The translations under genes and the position numbers were made by a program. A stretch of DNA of 64,000 nt from Vicinamibacterales bacterium. Lineage in GTDB: Bacteria; Acidobacteriota; Vicinamibacteria; Vicinamibacterales; JAKQTR01. The notes below the pieces were generated by a model, which searched no databases, was not told the DNA's origin, and saw only the letters and a program-made list of their open reading frames with translations. Positions 9,145 to 16,568 of the stretch are shown piece by piece. Location of the stretch: NCBI GenBank assembly GCA_025456345.1, contig JALOKU010000005.1, positions 40,121 through 104,120 of the forward strand, in the 5' to 3' direction. How positions within the stretch are numbered: the stretch's first letter is position 1; each line of letters starts with the position of its first letter.

Positions 9145-9219
9145 CGCAAATCCCTAGGGACAGAGTGCTGGCAGACGATGTATCGGGTCGAGACGACCTA
9201 CGGAACAGTCCTGCCGAAA

Positions 9220-9249
9220 ATAATAGCGCCTAGCACATTAGCAAAAGTC
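9220..9249 (-). promoter_or_regulatory. Candidate promoter of the repeat-protein gene
   Basis: On the minus strand GACTTT (9244-9249) and TATTAT (9220-9225) are 18 bp apart, about 75 bp upstream of the start codon, in a locally AT-richer stretch. The rest of the 202-bp spacer (9145-9346) shows no gene. Only box similarity supports this. Confidence 0.3.
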
Positions 9250-9346
9250 GTGCCGAAGCGCAATAAGTTCGGATGACACCAATCCAGGCGAAGGCGAGGG
9301 GGCGGGAAACCGGCGTCTCACCGCGAGGACTTCACGGTGCCGGGGC

Positions 9347-10321
9347 TCAGGCGGCTGGCCGCCGCTCGCGCATGAACTCGATGACCTCGGCGATGATCTC
9401 GTCGAGCGAGAGCCGCGGCTCGTAGCCGATGACCCGGCGGATCTTGGACAGGTCGGGCACGCGCCGGGCCATGTCCTCAAACCCCGCTTCGTAGGCCACG
9501 TCGTAGGGAACCGTGACGATCTCCGATGCGCTCCCGGTCATGGCCTTCACCTTGCTCGCCAGCGCCCCGATGGTGATCTCCTGGTCGTTCCCGATGTTGA
9601 ACACCTCGCCGACCGCGGCGGGTTCCCGCACGAGCCTCGCGAGCGCCCCGACGATGTCGCCAACATAACCGAAGCACCGGCTCTGCGTGCCGTCGCCGTG
9701 GACGGTCATCGGCTGACCCGCCAGCGCCTGGCGCACGAACGTCGGCAGCACCATCCCGTAGCGGCTGGTCTGCCGCGGGCCGACCGTGTTGAAAAGCCGC
9801 ACGATGATGACCGGCAGCTTGCGTTCCTTCCAGTACGCCAGCGCGAGGAACTCGTCGATCGCCTTGCTGCAGGCGTAGGCCCAGCGGTGCCTGGTGGTGG
9901 CGCCCAGCTGCAGGTCGCCATCCTCGGAGAAGGGGACCTGCACGCTCTTGCCGTACACCTCGGAGGTCGACGCGACCAGCACCAGCTTCTTCTTCTTGTT
10001 GGCGTGCTTGAGCACGACTTCGGTGCCGTGCACGTTGGTCTCGATCGTGCGGACCGGCTCCTCGACGATCAGGCGGACGCCGACCGCGGCGGCCAGGTGG
10101 AACACGACGTCGCAACCGTCGATGAGCTCGGCCAGCAGGGGTTCGTTCGCGATGGTGTCGATGGTGTACTGGAAGCCCGGGCGGCCCTTCAGGTGCGCGA
10201 TGTTGTCGATCGAGCCGGTTGAGAGATTGTCGATGATCGACACCTCGTCGCCCTGCTGGAGCAGGAGTTCGGCCAGATGCGATCCGATGAAGCCGGCGCC
10301 GCCGGTGATCAATGCGCGCAC
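9347..10321 (-). CDS. NAD-dependent epimerase/dehydratase (extended SDR, GalE-like)
   Basis: This is a 324-residue protein. The NAD-binding GGAGFIG is at residues 7-13, STSEVYG at 118-124 and the catalytic pair at Tyr149/Lys153. The family includes UDP-glucose 4-epimerase, UDP-glucuronate decarboxylase and dTDP-glucose 4,6-dehydratase; the exact reaction is open. The GTG start has a strong GGAGGA ribosome site 6 nt upstream. It is the last gene of the minus-strand polysaccharide unit, 21 bp after the degenerate cytidylyltransferase gene. Confidence 0.88.
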   Translation of the reverse strand: MRALITGGAGFIGSHLAELLLQQGDEVSIIDNLSTGSIDNIAHLKGRPGFQYTIDTIANEPLLAELIDGCDVVFHLAAAVGVRLIVEEPVRTIETNVHGTEVVLKHANKKKKLVLVASTSEVYGKSVQVPFSEDGDLQLGATTRHRWAYACSKAIDEFLALAYWKERKLPVIIVRLFNTVGPRQTSRYGMVLPTFVRQALAGQPMTVHGDGTQSRCFGYVGDIVGALARLVREPAAVGEVFNIGNDQEITIGALASKVKAMTGSASEIVTVPYDVAYEAGFEDMARRVPDLSKIRRVIGYEPRLSLDEIIAEVIEFMRERRPAA

Positions 10322-10342
10322 AACTATCCTCCGTGGCGGGAT

Positions 10343-11083
10343 CTAGCGAGGGATCCCGACGAACTGCTCGCCGGCCGGGACGGCGCCCTCCGCCATGGCC
10401 GAGAGCAGGGTCTCGGCCACCAGCAGGCCAAACGGGTCCTGGGTGTCGATGAGGCCGAACCAGGATCGGACAGGCACCAGGCCGACGTTGCGGCCCGGGC
10501 CGAGCCCCTCGAACACCACGCTCGTGCGGCTCGCGCAGGCGAGCCCCGCCGCCTCGCGGAACAGGGGCAGGCGCCCGTCGCGCGTCGCGTCTCCGGCAGC
10601 TCCGACCTGCTGGATCTCGCCGCTCGGCGTCTGCAGCCAGAACGCGTGCCGCTCTTCCTGGGCCGTGAGCACGCTGTCGCAATCGCTCGATCGCAGCGCC
10701 TCCACCACGCGGTCCACCAGGCCTACCGGCCGCACCGGGTGGCTGGTTTCGAGCAGCACGACCGTGTCGAACCGATCGCCCTCCTGCTCGGCCAGCCACT
10801 GCACGCAGTGGCGGAGGACCTGCCAGATGGTCACCCCGGGCCGGGCCAGCTCCGCGGGCCGGAGGAACGGGACGTCGGCGCCAAGCGCGCGGGCCAGGTC
10901 CGCGGCGCCCCGGCCTTCGGTGCTGACCACCACACGGTCGACCAGCGCCGCGTCGAGGCCGGCCCGCACGGTGTAGGCGAGCAGCGGCTGTCCTCCGAGC
11001 ATGCGAGGCTGGCCATCCACGAGGATGTCCGCTTCGCGCACCGGAATGATGCCGACGGCCCTGCCGGCGCTCCTGTTGGTCAC
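10343..11083 (-). CDS. NeuA-like cytidylyltransferase homologue with degenerate nucleotide-binding motif
   Basis: This 246-residue protein has the overall NeuA/SpsF pattern: an N-terminal strand, a PLLAYTV helix at 33-39, VVVSTEGRGAADLARALGAD in place of the VstDs segment, and an IDTQDPFGLLVAE-type C-terminus. The normal ARGGSKGIPGKN loop, which binds the nucleotide triphosphate, is replaced by VREADILVDGQPRML (15-29). That makes normal CTP use doubtful. It may be a pseudoenzyme, a binding protein, or an enzyme with altered chemistry. It overlaps the GT2 gene upstream by 4 bp (GTGA) and lies beside a NeuB-like protein that is also degenerate. Confidence 0.75.
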   Translation of the reverse strand: MTNRSAGRAVGIIPVREADILVDGQPRMLGGQPLLAYTVRAGLDAALVDRVVVSTEGRGAADLARALGADVPFLRPAELARPGVTIWQVLRHCVQWLAEQEGDRFDTVVLLETSHPVRPVGLVDRVVEALRSSDCDSVLTAQEERHAFWLQTPSGEIQQVGAAGDATRDGRLPLFREAAGLACASRTSVVFEGLGPGRNVGLVPVRSWFGLIDTQDPFGLLVAETLLSAMAEGAVPAGEQFVGIPR

Positions 11084-11766
11084 GACCCTTCTCCCGTCGC
11101 ACCGTTCTGGATGAGCTCGATAATCCGGGCGACGCGCGCGGCCCGGTCCTCGTCGCGTCCCTGGTGGATGCCGTGGAAGTGGTAGACGCTCGCCTGGGGC
11201 TCGTACGCGATCTGCCAGCCCAGTTCCTGCGCCCGCCTCGCCCAGTCGCGATCCTCGACGCCGGGCAGGGCCTCATTGAAGGGCACCTCGGTCCAGACCG
11301 AGCGACGGATCATCGAGTTCGCGTTGTGGAAGAAGTGATCGCGGCGCTGGATGCGGCGGTCCCGGCCGAACGTCGTCCAGAGGTCCCGCTTGTCGAACGC
11401 CGTGCTGTCGGGGAACGGCTCCTGGCGCCCGTAGACGCCCGCGATCGCGGGCACGGTGAAGTTGGCCGCGAGGCGAAGCAGCCACCGCCCGTTGGCAGGC
11501 ACGCAGTGGCCCGACAGGATGGCGACCAGATCGGCCGTCGTGGCCCGGATGCCGAGGTTCAGGGCCCGCCCGTGCGTGTACTCGTGGTCCGGGATGCCGA
11601 TCACCCGGCACCGGTAGCGCCGCGCGATCTCCACGGTGGCGTCGGTGGAGTCGTTGTCCACGACAACGATGTCCGCGTCTGCGTCCAGCTGGCGCGTGAG
11701 GGCGTCGAGGACGCGGGCGATCCACGCCTCTTCGTTCTTGGTCCTGATGAGGACGGCGGCCTTCAT
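11080..11766 (-). CDS. Family 2 glycosyltransferase
   Basis: This is a 228-residue protein starting at the ATG at 11766, inside an ATGA overlap with the NeuB-like gene. The N-terminus (AAVLIRTKNEEAWI) and VVVDNDSTD are the GT-A nucleotide-sugar binding strands. LSGHCVP replaces the usual DxD-type centre, and VEDRDWARRA matches the C-terminal acceptor-binding acidic motif. It probably transfers a sugar to a lipid-linked glycan on the cytosolic face. Its place between the degenerate NeuB- and NeuA-like genes suggests that the three products work together. Confidence 0.82.
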   Translation of the reverse strand: MKAAVLIRTKNEEAWIARVLDALTRQLDADADIVVVDNDSTDATVEIARRYRCRVIGIPDHEYTHGRALNLGIRATTADLVAILSGHCVPANGRWLLRLAANFTVPAIAGVYGRQEPFPDSTAFDKRDLWTTFGRDRRIQRRDHFFHNANSMIRRSVWTEVPFNEALPGVEDRDWARRAQELGWQIAYEPQASVYHFHGIHQGRDEDRAARVARIIELIQNGATGEGS

Positions 11767-12755
11767 CGCACCAACCCGAAGGTGATGGGGTCGTCGGGCC
11801 TGAGGTCGAAGCGCGCCTGGCGTCCGACGACGACGGGCAGGTGCTCGACCGACAGGCCGCTGGCCGGGGCCTTGAACGCGATCATGTCGCGGGTCAGCGT
11901 CGTGCCGGCAGCGACGGCGCGGGCGGCGACCAGGCCCGGGCGCATGTCGTCGACCCGGTCCAGTTCGTCGGGGTTGTAGCCGAGCAGCGCGCGCCGGCTC
12001 GCCTCGGCCAGCGCCCGGACGTTGCGGATCCGCGCACCCAGCCGGACGGCGGCGGCGTCGGCCTCGACATCGCCGGTACTGGCCGGAATCTGCATGACCG
12101 ACGCCCCGACGGCGAGCGCCAGCGTCGCATGGCTCCGCGTCGGCCTGGCCTCGCTCCAGCCGACGCGGTGCCCGAGTGTGCACAGGTGGGCGATCATGGC
12201 GCAGTCGCGGAGCAGCGCCGAAGGCGGGGCGCTGCGCACCCGGTGCAGAAAGACCAGCTCGGTCCCGTGCAGGATCCCGCGCGCGGTGTCGATCTCTCGC
12301 GGCGTCGAGCCCCACGTGCAGAAATACACCCGCGTCGCCACTCCGGCGAGCGTCTCGAGCAGCGGGATGTTGGCGGCCATCGCCTCGTCGACCTGCCACG
12401 CGTCGACGGCGGCGCCGTCCAGATCCAGGCACGACTGAATGTCGTAGGGTGCCACGACGATCCGCAGGCCGCCGAGGAGAGGCCGGAGGCTCTCGAGCAG
12501 CGCGGGCGTCAGCAGCGGCGCCGCATCGGTGGCGGCGGCCGCCTGGGGGTCCGGCCGGGACACCATGTGCGTGGTCCGCACCGGGCGGACCGAGTAGTCG
12601 CCCGGGCGGCAGGCGATGAGTTTCACCGCGTCGGCGCCCGATCCCGCGAGGCGGGTCAGCAGCCCGCGGGCGGTCACCATCCCGCCCCTGCGGAGCTCGT
12701 CGGCCGCCACCAGGACCTCGAGGGGCACGTCGCTGGCCCGGTCGCCGGCGCTCAT
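11763..12755 (-). CDS. NeuB/SpsE-like sialate-synthase homologue with SAF domain, catalytic His lost
   Basis: This is a 330-residue protein. The first two thirds follow the NeuB TIM barrel (GADAVK at 40-45, VYFCTWGSTPREIDTA at 143-158, VGWSEA near 198-203), and the C-terminus (about 272-329) is a SAF/antifreeze-like domain. In active NeuB enzymes the GYSDHT and EKHFT motifs carry His residues, including a metal ligand. Here they read GWSEA and MQIPAST, and the KIGS lysine position is Gln121. PEP-dependent ulosonate synthesis is therefore unlikely in the standard form. It overlaps the DAHP-synthase-like gene by 4 bp. Confidence 0.75.
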   Translation of the reverse strand: MSAGDRASDVPLEVLVAADELRRGGMVTARGLLTRLAGSGADAVKLIACRPGDYSVRPVRTTHMVSRPDPQAAAATDAAPLLTPALLESLRPLLGGLRIVVAPYDIQSCLDLDGAAVDAWQVDEAMAANIPLLETLAGVATRVYFCTWGSTPREIDTARGILHGTELVFLHRVRSAPPSALLRDCAMIAHLCTLGHRVGWSEARPTRSHATLALAVGASVMQIPASTGDVEADAAAVRLGARIRNVRALAEASRRALLGYNPDELDRVDDMRPGLVAARAVAAGTTLTRDMIAFKAPASGLSVEHLPVVVGRQARFDLRPDDPITFGLVR

Positions 12756-13615
12756 GCGGTCCGCCCGACCACGGCGGCGATGGCCCGCATCTCGCCCATC
12801 AGCGCGCCGAAGGCCTCGTAGTCCAACGCCTGCAGGGGATCGACGGCCGCCTTCTCGGGTTCGCGATGGACGTCGATGATGATGCCGTCGGCGCCGACGG
12901 CGATGGCGCCGCGGGCGATGGGCGCGACGTACTTGCGTTTGAAGGTGGAGTGGCTCGGGTCGACAATCACCGGCAGGTGGGAATACTCGCGGACCGCGGG
13001 GACCACCTGCAGGTCGACGATGAAGCGCGAGGTGACCTCGTGCGTGTGGGGCGCGACCACGCCGCGCTCGCAGAGCACGACCTGGGTGTTGCCGTGGTAG
13101 TAGAGGTACTCCGCCGCGCCCAGCCAGTCGCGCAGGCTGGCGCCGAAGTGGCGCTTCAGCAGGATCGGCTTGCCCGCCTTCGCCACCTCGATGAGCAGCG
13201 GGAAGTTCGACATGTTGCGGGCGCCGATCTGAAGCATGTCCGCGTGCTCGGCCACCGCCCCGACGGCGCGCACGTCCATCACCTCGGTGACCACGGGCAG
13301 CCCGGTTTCCTTGCCGGCCTGCTGCAGCAGCGCCAGGCCCGGCATGCCCAGCTCCATCATGCTGCCGCGCCTGTACGGGAACGTCAACGGCTTGAAGGCG
13401 CCCCCGCGAAGCATGTGCGCGCCGGCCCGCTTCACGGCGCGTGCGATGTCGAGCATCAGCTCTTCGTTCTCGACGGCGCAGGGGCCCGCGATCACGACGA
13501 TGCCCGAGCCCCCGAACTCGGCCGGGCCCACCCGGACCGTGGTGGCGTGGCCCTCGTGGCGGCGCGCGACGAGCGGAATGTTGTTCTCGAGGTCGGCGGC
13601 GGAAATGTCCTTCAT
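12752..13615 (-). CDS. DAHP synthase-like (class I-beta) aldolase
   Basis: This is a 287-residue protein from the ATG at 13615. Key PEP-aldolase motifs are all present: GPCAVE at 44-49, GGAFKP at 71-76, VTEVMD at 109-114, QIGARNMSNFPLL at 129-141, LLKR at 152-155, LCERG at 181-185, VDPSHS at 218-223 and DVH at 248-250. The family joins PEP to erythrose-4-phosphate; KDO-8-phosphate synthase is a relative. It differs from usual members after CERG (VAPHTHEVTSRFIVDL in place of the RNTLDL stretch), and the N-terminal regulatory domain seems short. Its place between NeuB- and NeuA-type genes suggests an aldose phosphate for a surface sugar rather than bulk aromatic synthesis. Confidence 0.85.
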   Translation of the reverse strand: MKDISAADLENNIPLVARRHEGHATTVRVGPAEFGGSGIVVIAGPCAVENEELMLDIARAVKRAGAHMLRGGAFKPLTFPYRRGSMMELGMPGLALLQQAGKETGLPVVTEVMDVRAVGAVAEHADMLQIGARNMSNFPLLIEVAKAGKPILLKRHFGASLRDWLGAAEYLYYHGNTQVVLCERGVVAPHTHEVTSRFIVDLQVVPAVREYSHLPVIVDPSHSTFKRKYVAPIARGAIAVGADGIIIDVHREPEKAAVDPLQALDYEAFGALMGEMRAIAAVVGRTA

Positions 13616-14349
13616 CGGTCGGATCCCTGCGCGGTGCCCTGGTGTGCCGGCCACTCGACCAGGACCTTTTCGGCGAGCCACAGATCGAAGTCCGAGTGCA
13701 CGTCCAGCATCACGCGGTCGTCGTCGGTGGCGATGATGTCGACGTTCGGGCCGACCCGGCGGCCGGCCCGGACCAGGTCGGCGCGCGTGGCGCAAGCGGT
13801 CGGCGTTTCCTCGCGATACAGCGGCTCGCGGTGCTGCCTGGATCCATACGGGATGTCGGCCGCGAGGCGGACGTAGCGCCCGTCGACCGCCCGCCAGTAG
13901 TTCTTGTGCGTGCGGAGGCCGACAAACACGGTGTCGAGGGCCGGGTCGGCGAGCAATCGCGAGACGGCCTCGTCGATCCACGCCGGCTGCCGGAAGACGG
14001 CAGTGCAGGTCAGGAACACGACGATCTCGGCGCGGTAGCCCTCCTGATCGTCGAGCCACCGCACGGCGTGCTGGAGCGCGGCCTCGGTCGTGGCCTGGTC
14101 GTCGGCAAGCGTCGCCGGGCGCAGGAAGGGGGCTTCCGCCCCCAGCGCGCGCGCCGCGGCGGCGATGTCCTCGGCGTCGGTGGTGACAATCACCCGGTCG
14201 ACCAGCGAGGAGGCAAGGGCCGGCTCGACCGCGTACGCGAGCAGCGACTTGCCCGCGAGCAGGCGGAGATGCTTGCCCGGGAGGCCCTTCGAACCGCCCC
14301 GGGCCGGGATGATGGCGACCACGCGCCTCGTGGACACGACGACAGGCAC
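13612..14349 (-). CDS. Acylneuraminate/ulosonate cytidylyltransferase (NeuA family)
   Basis: This 245-residue protein keeps the full nucleotide-binding loop (IIPARGGSKGLPGK at 13-26) and VIVTTDAEDIAAAARALGAE. The C-terminus has IATDDDRVMLDVHSDFDLWLAE, the region holding metal-binding Asp residues. It should activate an acidic sugar as a CMP derivative. The start is GTG at 14349. The stop overlaps the DAHP-synthase-like gene by 4 bp, so the two enzymes are coupled: one makes a ulosonate-type product and the other could activate it. The natural sugar is not known. Confidence 0.88.
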   Translation of the reverse strand: MPVVVSTRRVVAIIPARGGSKGLPGKHLRLLAGKSLLAYAVEPALASSLVDRVIVTTDAEDIAAAARALGAEAPFLRPATLADDQATTEAALQHAVRWLDDQEGYRAEIVVFLTCTAVFRQPAWIDEAVSRLLADPALDTVFVGLRTHKNYWRAVDGRYVRLAADIPYGSRQHREPLYREETPTACATRADLVRAGRRVGPNVDIIATDDDRVMLDVHSDFDLWLAEKVLVEWPAHQGTAQGSDR

Positions 14350-14363
14350 CTTGCTTCGACCCC

Positions 14364-16553
14364 CTACCAGACGTCGCGCATCGCGTCGTACACCGCGCGG
14401 CGCACCGTTTCGTCAGCGAGCCCGCGCGCTTCGAAGTGGCGGCGGAGCACCACGTCGAACATCGCCGTGACGGCCTGCTGGATGTTCATCGGCTTGCCGT
14501 TCAGCACCGGGTGGCCGCTCAGACGGGCCTGGCGCAGGAGCACCGTCTCGAGCGGCGCGTAGACGATGTCGAAGACGCGCAGTGCGGGCGGCGCCGCGAG
14601 CAGCCGCGCGAGCGACTCGCGGTTGTTCCGCTCGACTTCGCCTGCCCCCGCTGCCAGACAGGCGCGGAGTGTCTCCGCGTCGGACTGGCCGCGCGGCGCC
14701 GGCACCGGCGCCGCGGGAGCCAGCGGCGAATACGGCTCGAGCGTGAACGCCCGCCCGCCGGCGTCGGCGCGGACACCCGCCTGGCCGCAGGACGTGCAGT
14801 TGATGAGCAGGTCCGCCGACCCCAGCAGCCGATCGAGATCCTCCAGCGGAGCGGCCGTGACCCGCGGGTTCACGTCCCGCGCCAGGGCCGCCACCGCGAC
14901 GGCGTGATCGGCGGCCCGGCTGGCGATGGTGAGCGACCCCGGCCCGATGGCCCCGGCAAGCGCCACCGACACGGCGCGGCCTGCGCCGCCGGCGCCGACA
15001 AGCAGGACCCGCATCCCGTCAAGGCTCGGGATGAAGGGCGCCTCCCGGTCGCCGGGCCTGGTGAGTGCGGCGACCGCTCCGGCGGCGTCCGTGTTGTCGC
15101 CGACCAGCCCTCCGTCGGCGCGCCTGAAGATCGTGTTGACGGCGCCGATCGCGCTCGCCGCCGGCGTCAGGCCGTCCAGGTGCGGGACGATGTCGACTTT
15201 GTAGGGAACCGTGACGCTGCCGCCGACGTACCCCGGCCAGGCTCGGAGCGCCTTCACCAGGTCGCCGAGGCGATTGGCTGCGGTGTCGAAGGCGACAAAC
15301 CGCGCGTCGATCGCCAGCCGGCGCAGCGCGTGGTTCCAGATCGACGGGCTCTTGGCTGTTTTCGAGGGCAGTTCGCCGATGATGCCCGCCACGAGCCCCG
15401 AATCTTCGTCCAGCCCGTCCACCGTGTTGGTGAGGCAGGCGGCCACCGCGCGAACGTCACGGCGATCGTCTGCGGACGCACGCACCGTGACGGGCGGGAG
15501 CCCCAGCTTCCGCGACGCCGGGTGGTCCTGCATGCGCACGCGCGTCTCCCGCTCGTGGCTGGCGTAAATCGCGTGCAGCAACCGTATCGAGCGCAGGCCC
15601 TCGTCGCCGGGGATCTCGACCGGGCCGCCGTCCCGGATCGACGCGACGACGCGCTGGTAAAGCGTGTCGTGGCCGAAACCGTACGCGTTCGGCACGAACT
15701 CGAAGAAGTCCGTCTTCACCGTGGCGTCGTAGCTGCGCCGGTCGGCGAAGTCCCAGTGCTCGATCCGGTTCATCGCCAGGCCGCCCAGCACGATGACGCC
15801 GCCCTCGCCCAGCACGGACAACGACGCCTCGATGTCGCTCGGGCGCGTGGCGGTGGTCGCCTCGATGATGCCGAGGGCCCCGCTGCGGAAGCGCAGCGTG
15901 GCCACGCACAGGTCCTCGCACTCCATCTTCACCAGCCGCGTGGCGCAGGACGCGTCCACGTGCTCGATGTCCCCCATGCACCACAGCAGCGCATCCAGAT
16001 GATGGATGGCCTGCTGCGAGGTGACGCCGCCATCCATGAGCCACGTGCCATGCCAGTCGTCGAAGTCGTAATACGACTGGTCGCGGCACCAGCGCACGCG
16101 GACCGTCCCGCTGACCGGCCTGCCGAGGCGGCCCGAGGCGATCTCCCGGTGCGCGCGCGCGAGCGCCCGGTTGTAGCGGTTCTGGTGGGCCACCCACAGG
16201 TGCAGGCCCCGGCGCGCCGCCTCGCCGATCATCTCCTCGGCGTGCTCCGGGCGGAGGGCGACGGGTTTCTCGACGACCACGTGCTTCCCGTGGCGGAGGG
16301 CCTCCATGGCGCGCGCGTAGTGGTCGCCGCTGGGCGTGGCGATGTCGACCACGTCAATCTCGGCCTCGCGGTACATCGCGGCCGCCGACGAGAACGCCGG
16401 AATGCCCAACTGCGCGGCGTATCGTTGCGCCCGCTCGGGCACGATGTCGCACACCGCCGAGAGCCGCGCCCCGGGCACGTGCCGGACCAGCGCGTCCACA
16501 TGGCGCGTCGACACGCGGCCGCACCCTACGAGCCCGAATCGAACGTCGTTCAT
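14364..16553 (-). CDS. Fusion protein: Gfo/Idh/MocA oxidoreductase plus shikimate 5-dehydrogenase (AroE-like)
   Basis: This is a 729-residue protein from the ATG at 16553 (GTG at 16556 is possible). Residues 1-350 are a Gfo/Idh/MocA NAD(P) oxidoreductase with VGCGRVS at 9-15, the EKP motif with Lys96 at 95-97, and HH at 184-185. Residues about 385-729 are a complete AroE-like domain: SKTAKSPSIWNH at 397-408, VTVPYK with Lys452, AVNTI with Asn473, NTDAAG with Asp489, a GAGGAG Rossmann loop near 520-525 and NIQQA near the end. The residues expected for catalysis in both halves are present. The open frame is continuous. Combined with the neighbouring PEP-aldolase it could act on a carbocyclic or ulosonate intermediate. 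Confidence 0.9.
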   Translation of the reverse strand: MNDVRFGLVGCGRVSTRHVDALVRHVPGARLSAVCDIVPERAQRYAAQLGIPAFSSAAAMYREAEIDVVDIATPSGDHYARAMEALRHGKHVVVEKPVALRPEHAEEMIGEAARRGLHLWVAHQNRYNRALARAHREIASGRLGRPVSGTVRVRWCRDQSYYDFDDWHGTWLMDGGVTSQQAIHHLDALLWCMGDIEHVDASCATRLVKMECEDLCVATLRFRSGALGIIEATTATRPSDIEASLSVLGEGGVIVLGGLAMNRIEHWDFADRRSYDATVKTDFFEFVPNAYGFGHDTLYQRVVASIRDGGPVEIPGDEGLRSIRLLHAIYASHERETRVRMQDHPASRKLGLPPVTVRASADDRRDVRAVAACLTNTVDGLDEDSGLVAGIIGELPSKTAKSPSIWNHALRRLAIDARFVAFDTAANRLGDLVKALRAWPGYVGGSVTVPYKVDIVPHLDGLTPAASAIGAVNTIFRRADGGLVGDNTDAAGAVAALTRPGDREAPFIPSLDGMRVLLVGAGGAGRAVSVALAGAIGPGSLTIASRAADHAVAVAALARDVNPRVTAAPLEDLDRLLGSADLLINCTSCGQAGVRADAGGRAFTLEPYSPLAPAAPVPAPRGQSDAETLRACLAAGAGEVERNNRESLARLLAAPPALRVFDIVYAPLETVLLRQARLSGHPVLNGKPMNIQQAVTAMFDVVLRRHFEARGLADETVRRAVYDAMRDVW

Positions 16554-16568
16554 CACCTGCGTTGATGC

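Noticed and set aside
11763..12755. Normal sialic acid synthase NeuB
   Set aside because: Key His motifs and the KIGS lysine are not present, so a standard sialate synthase is not supported.
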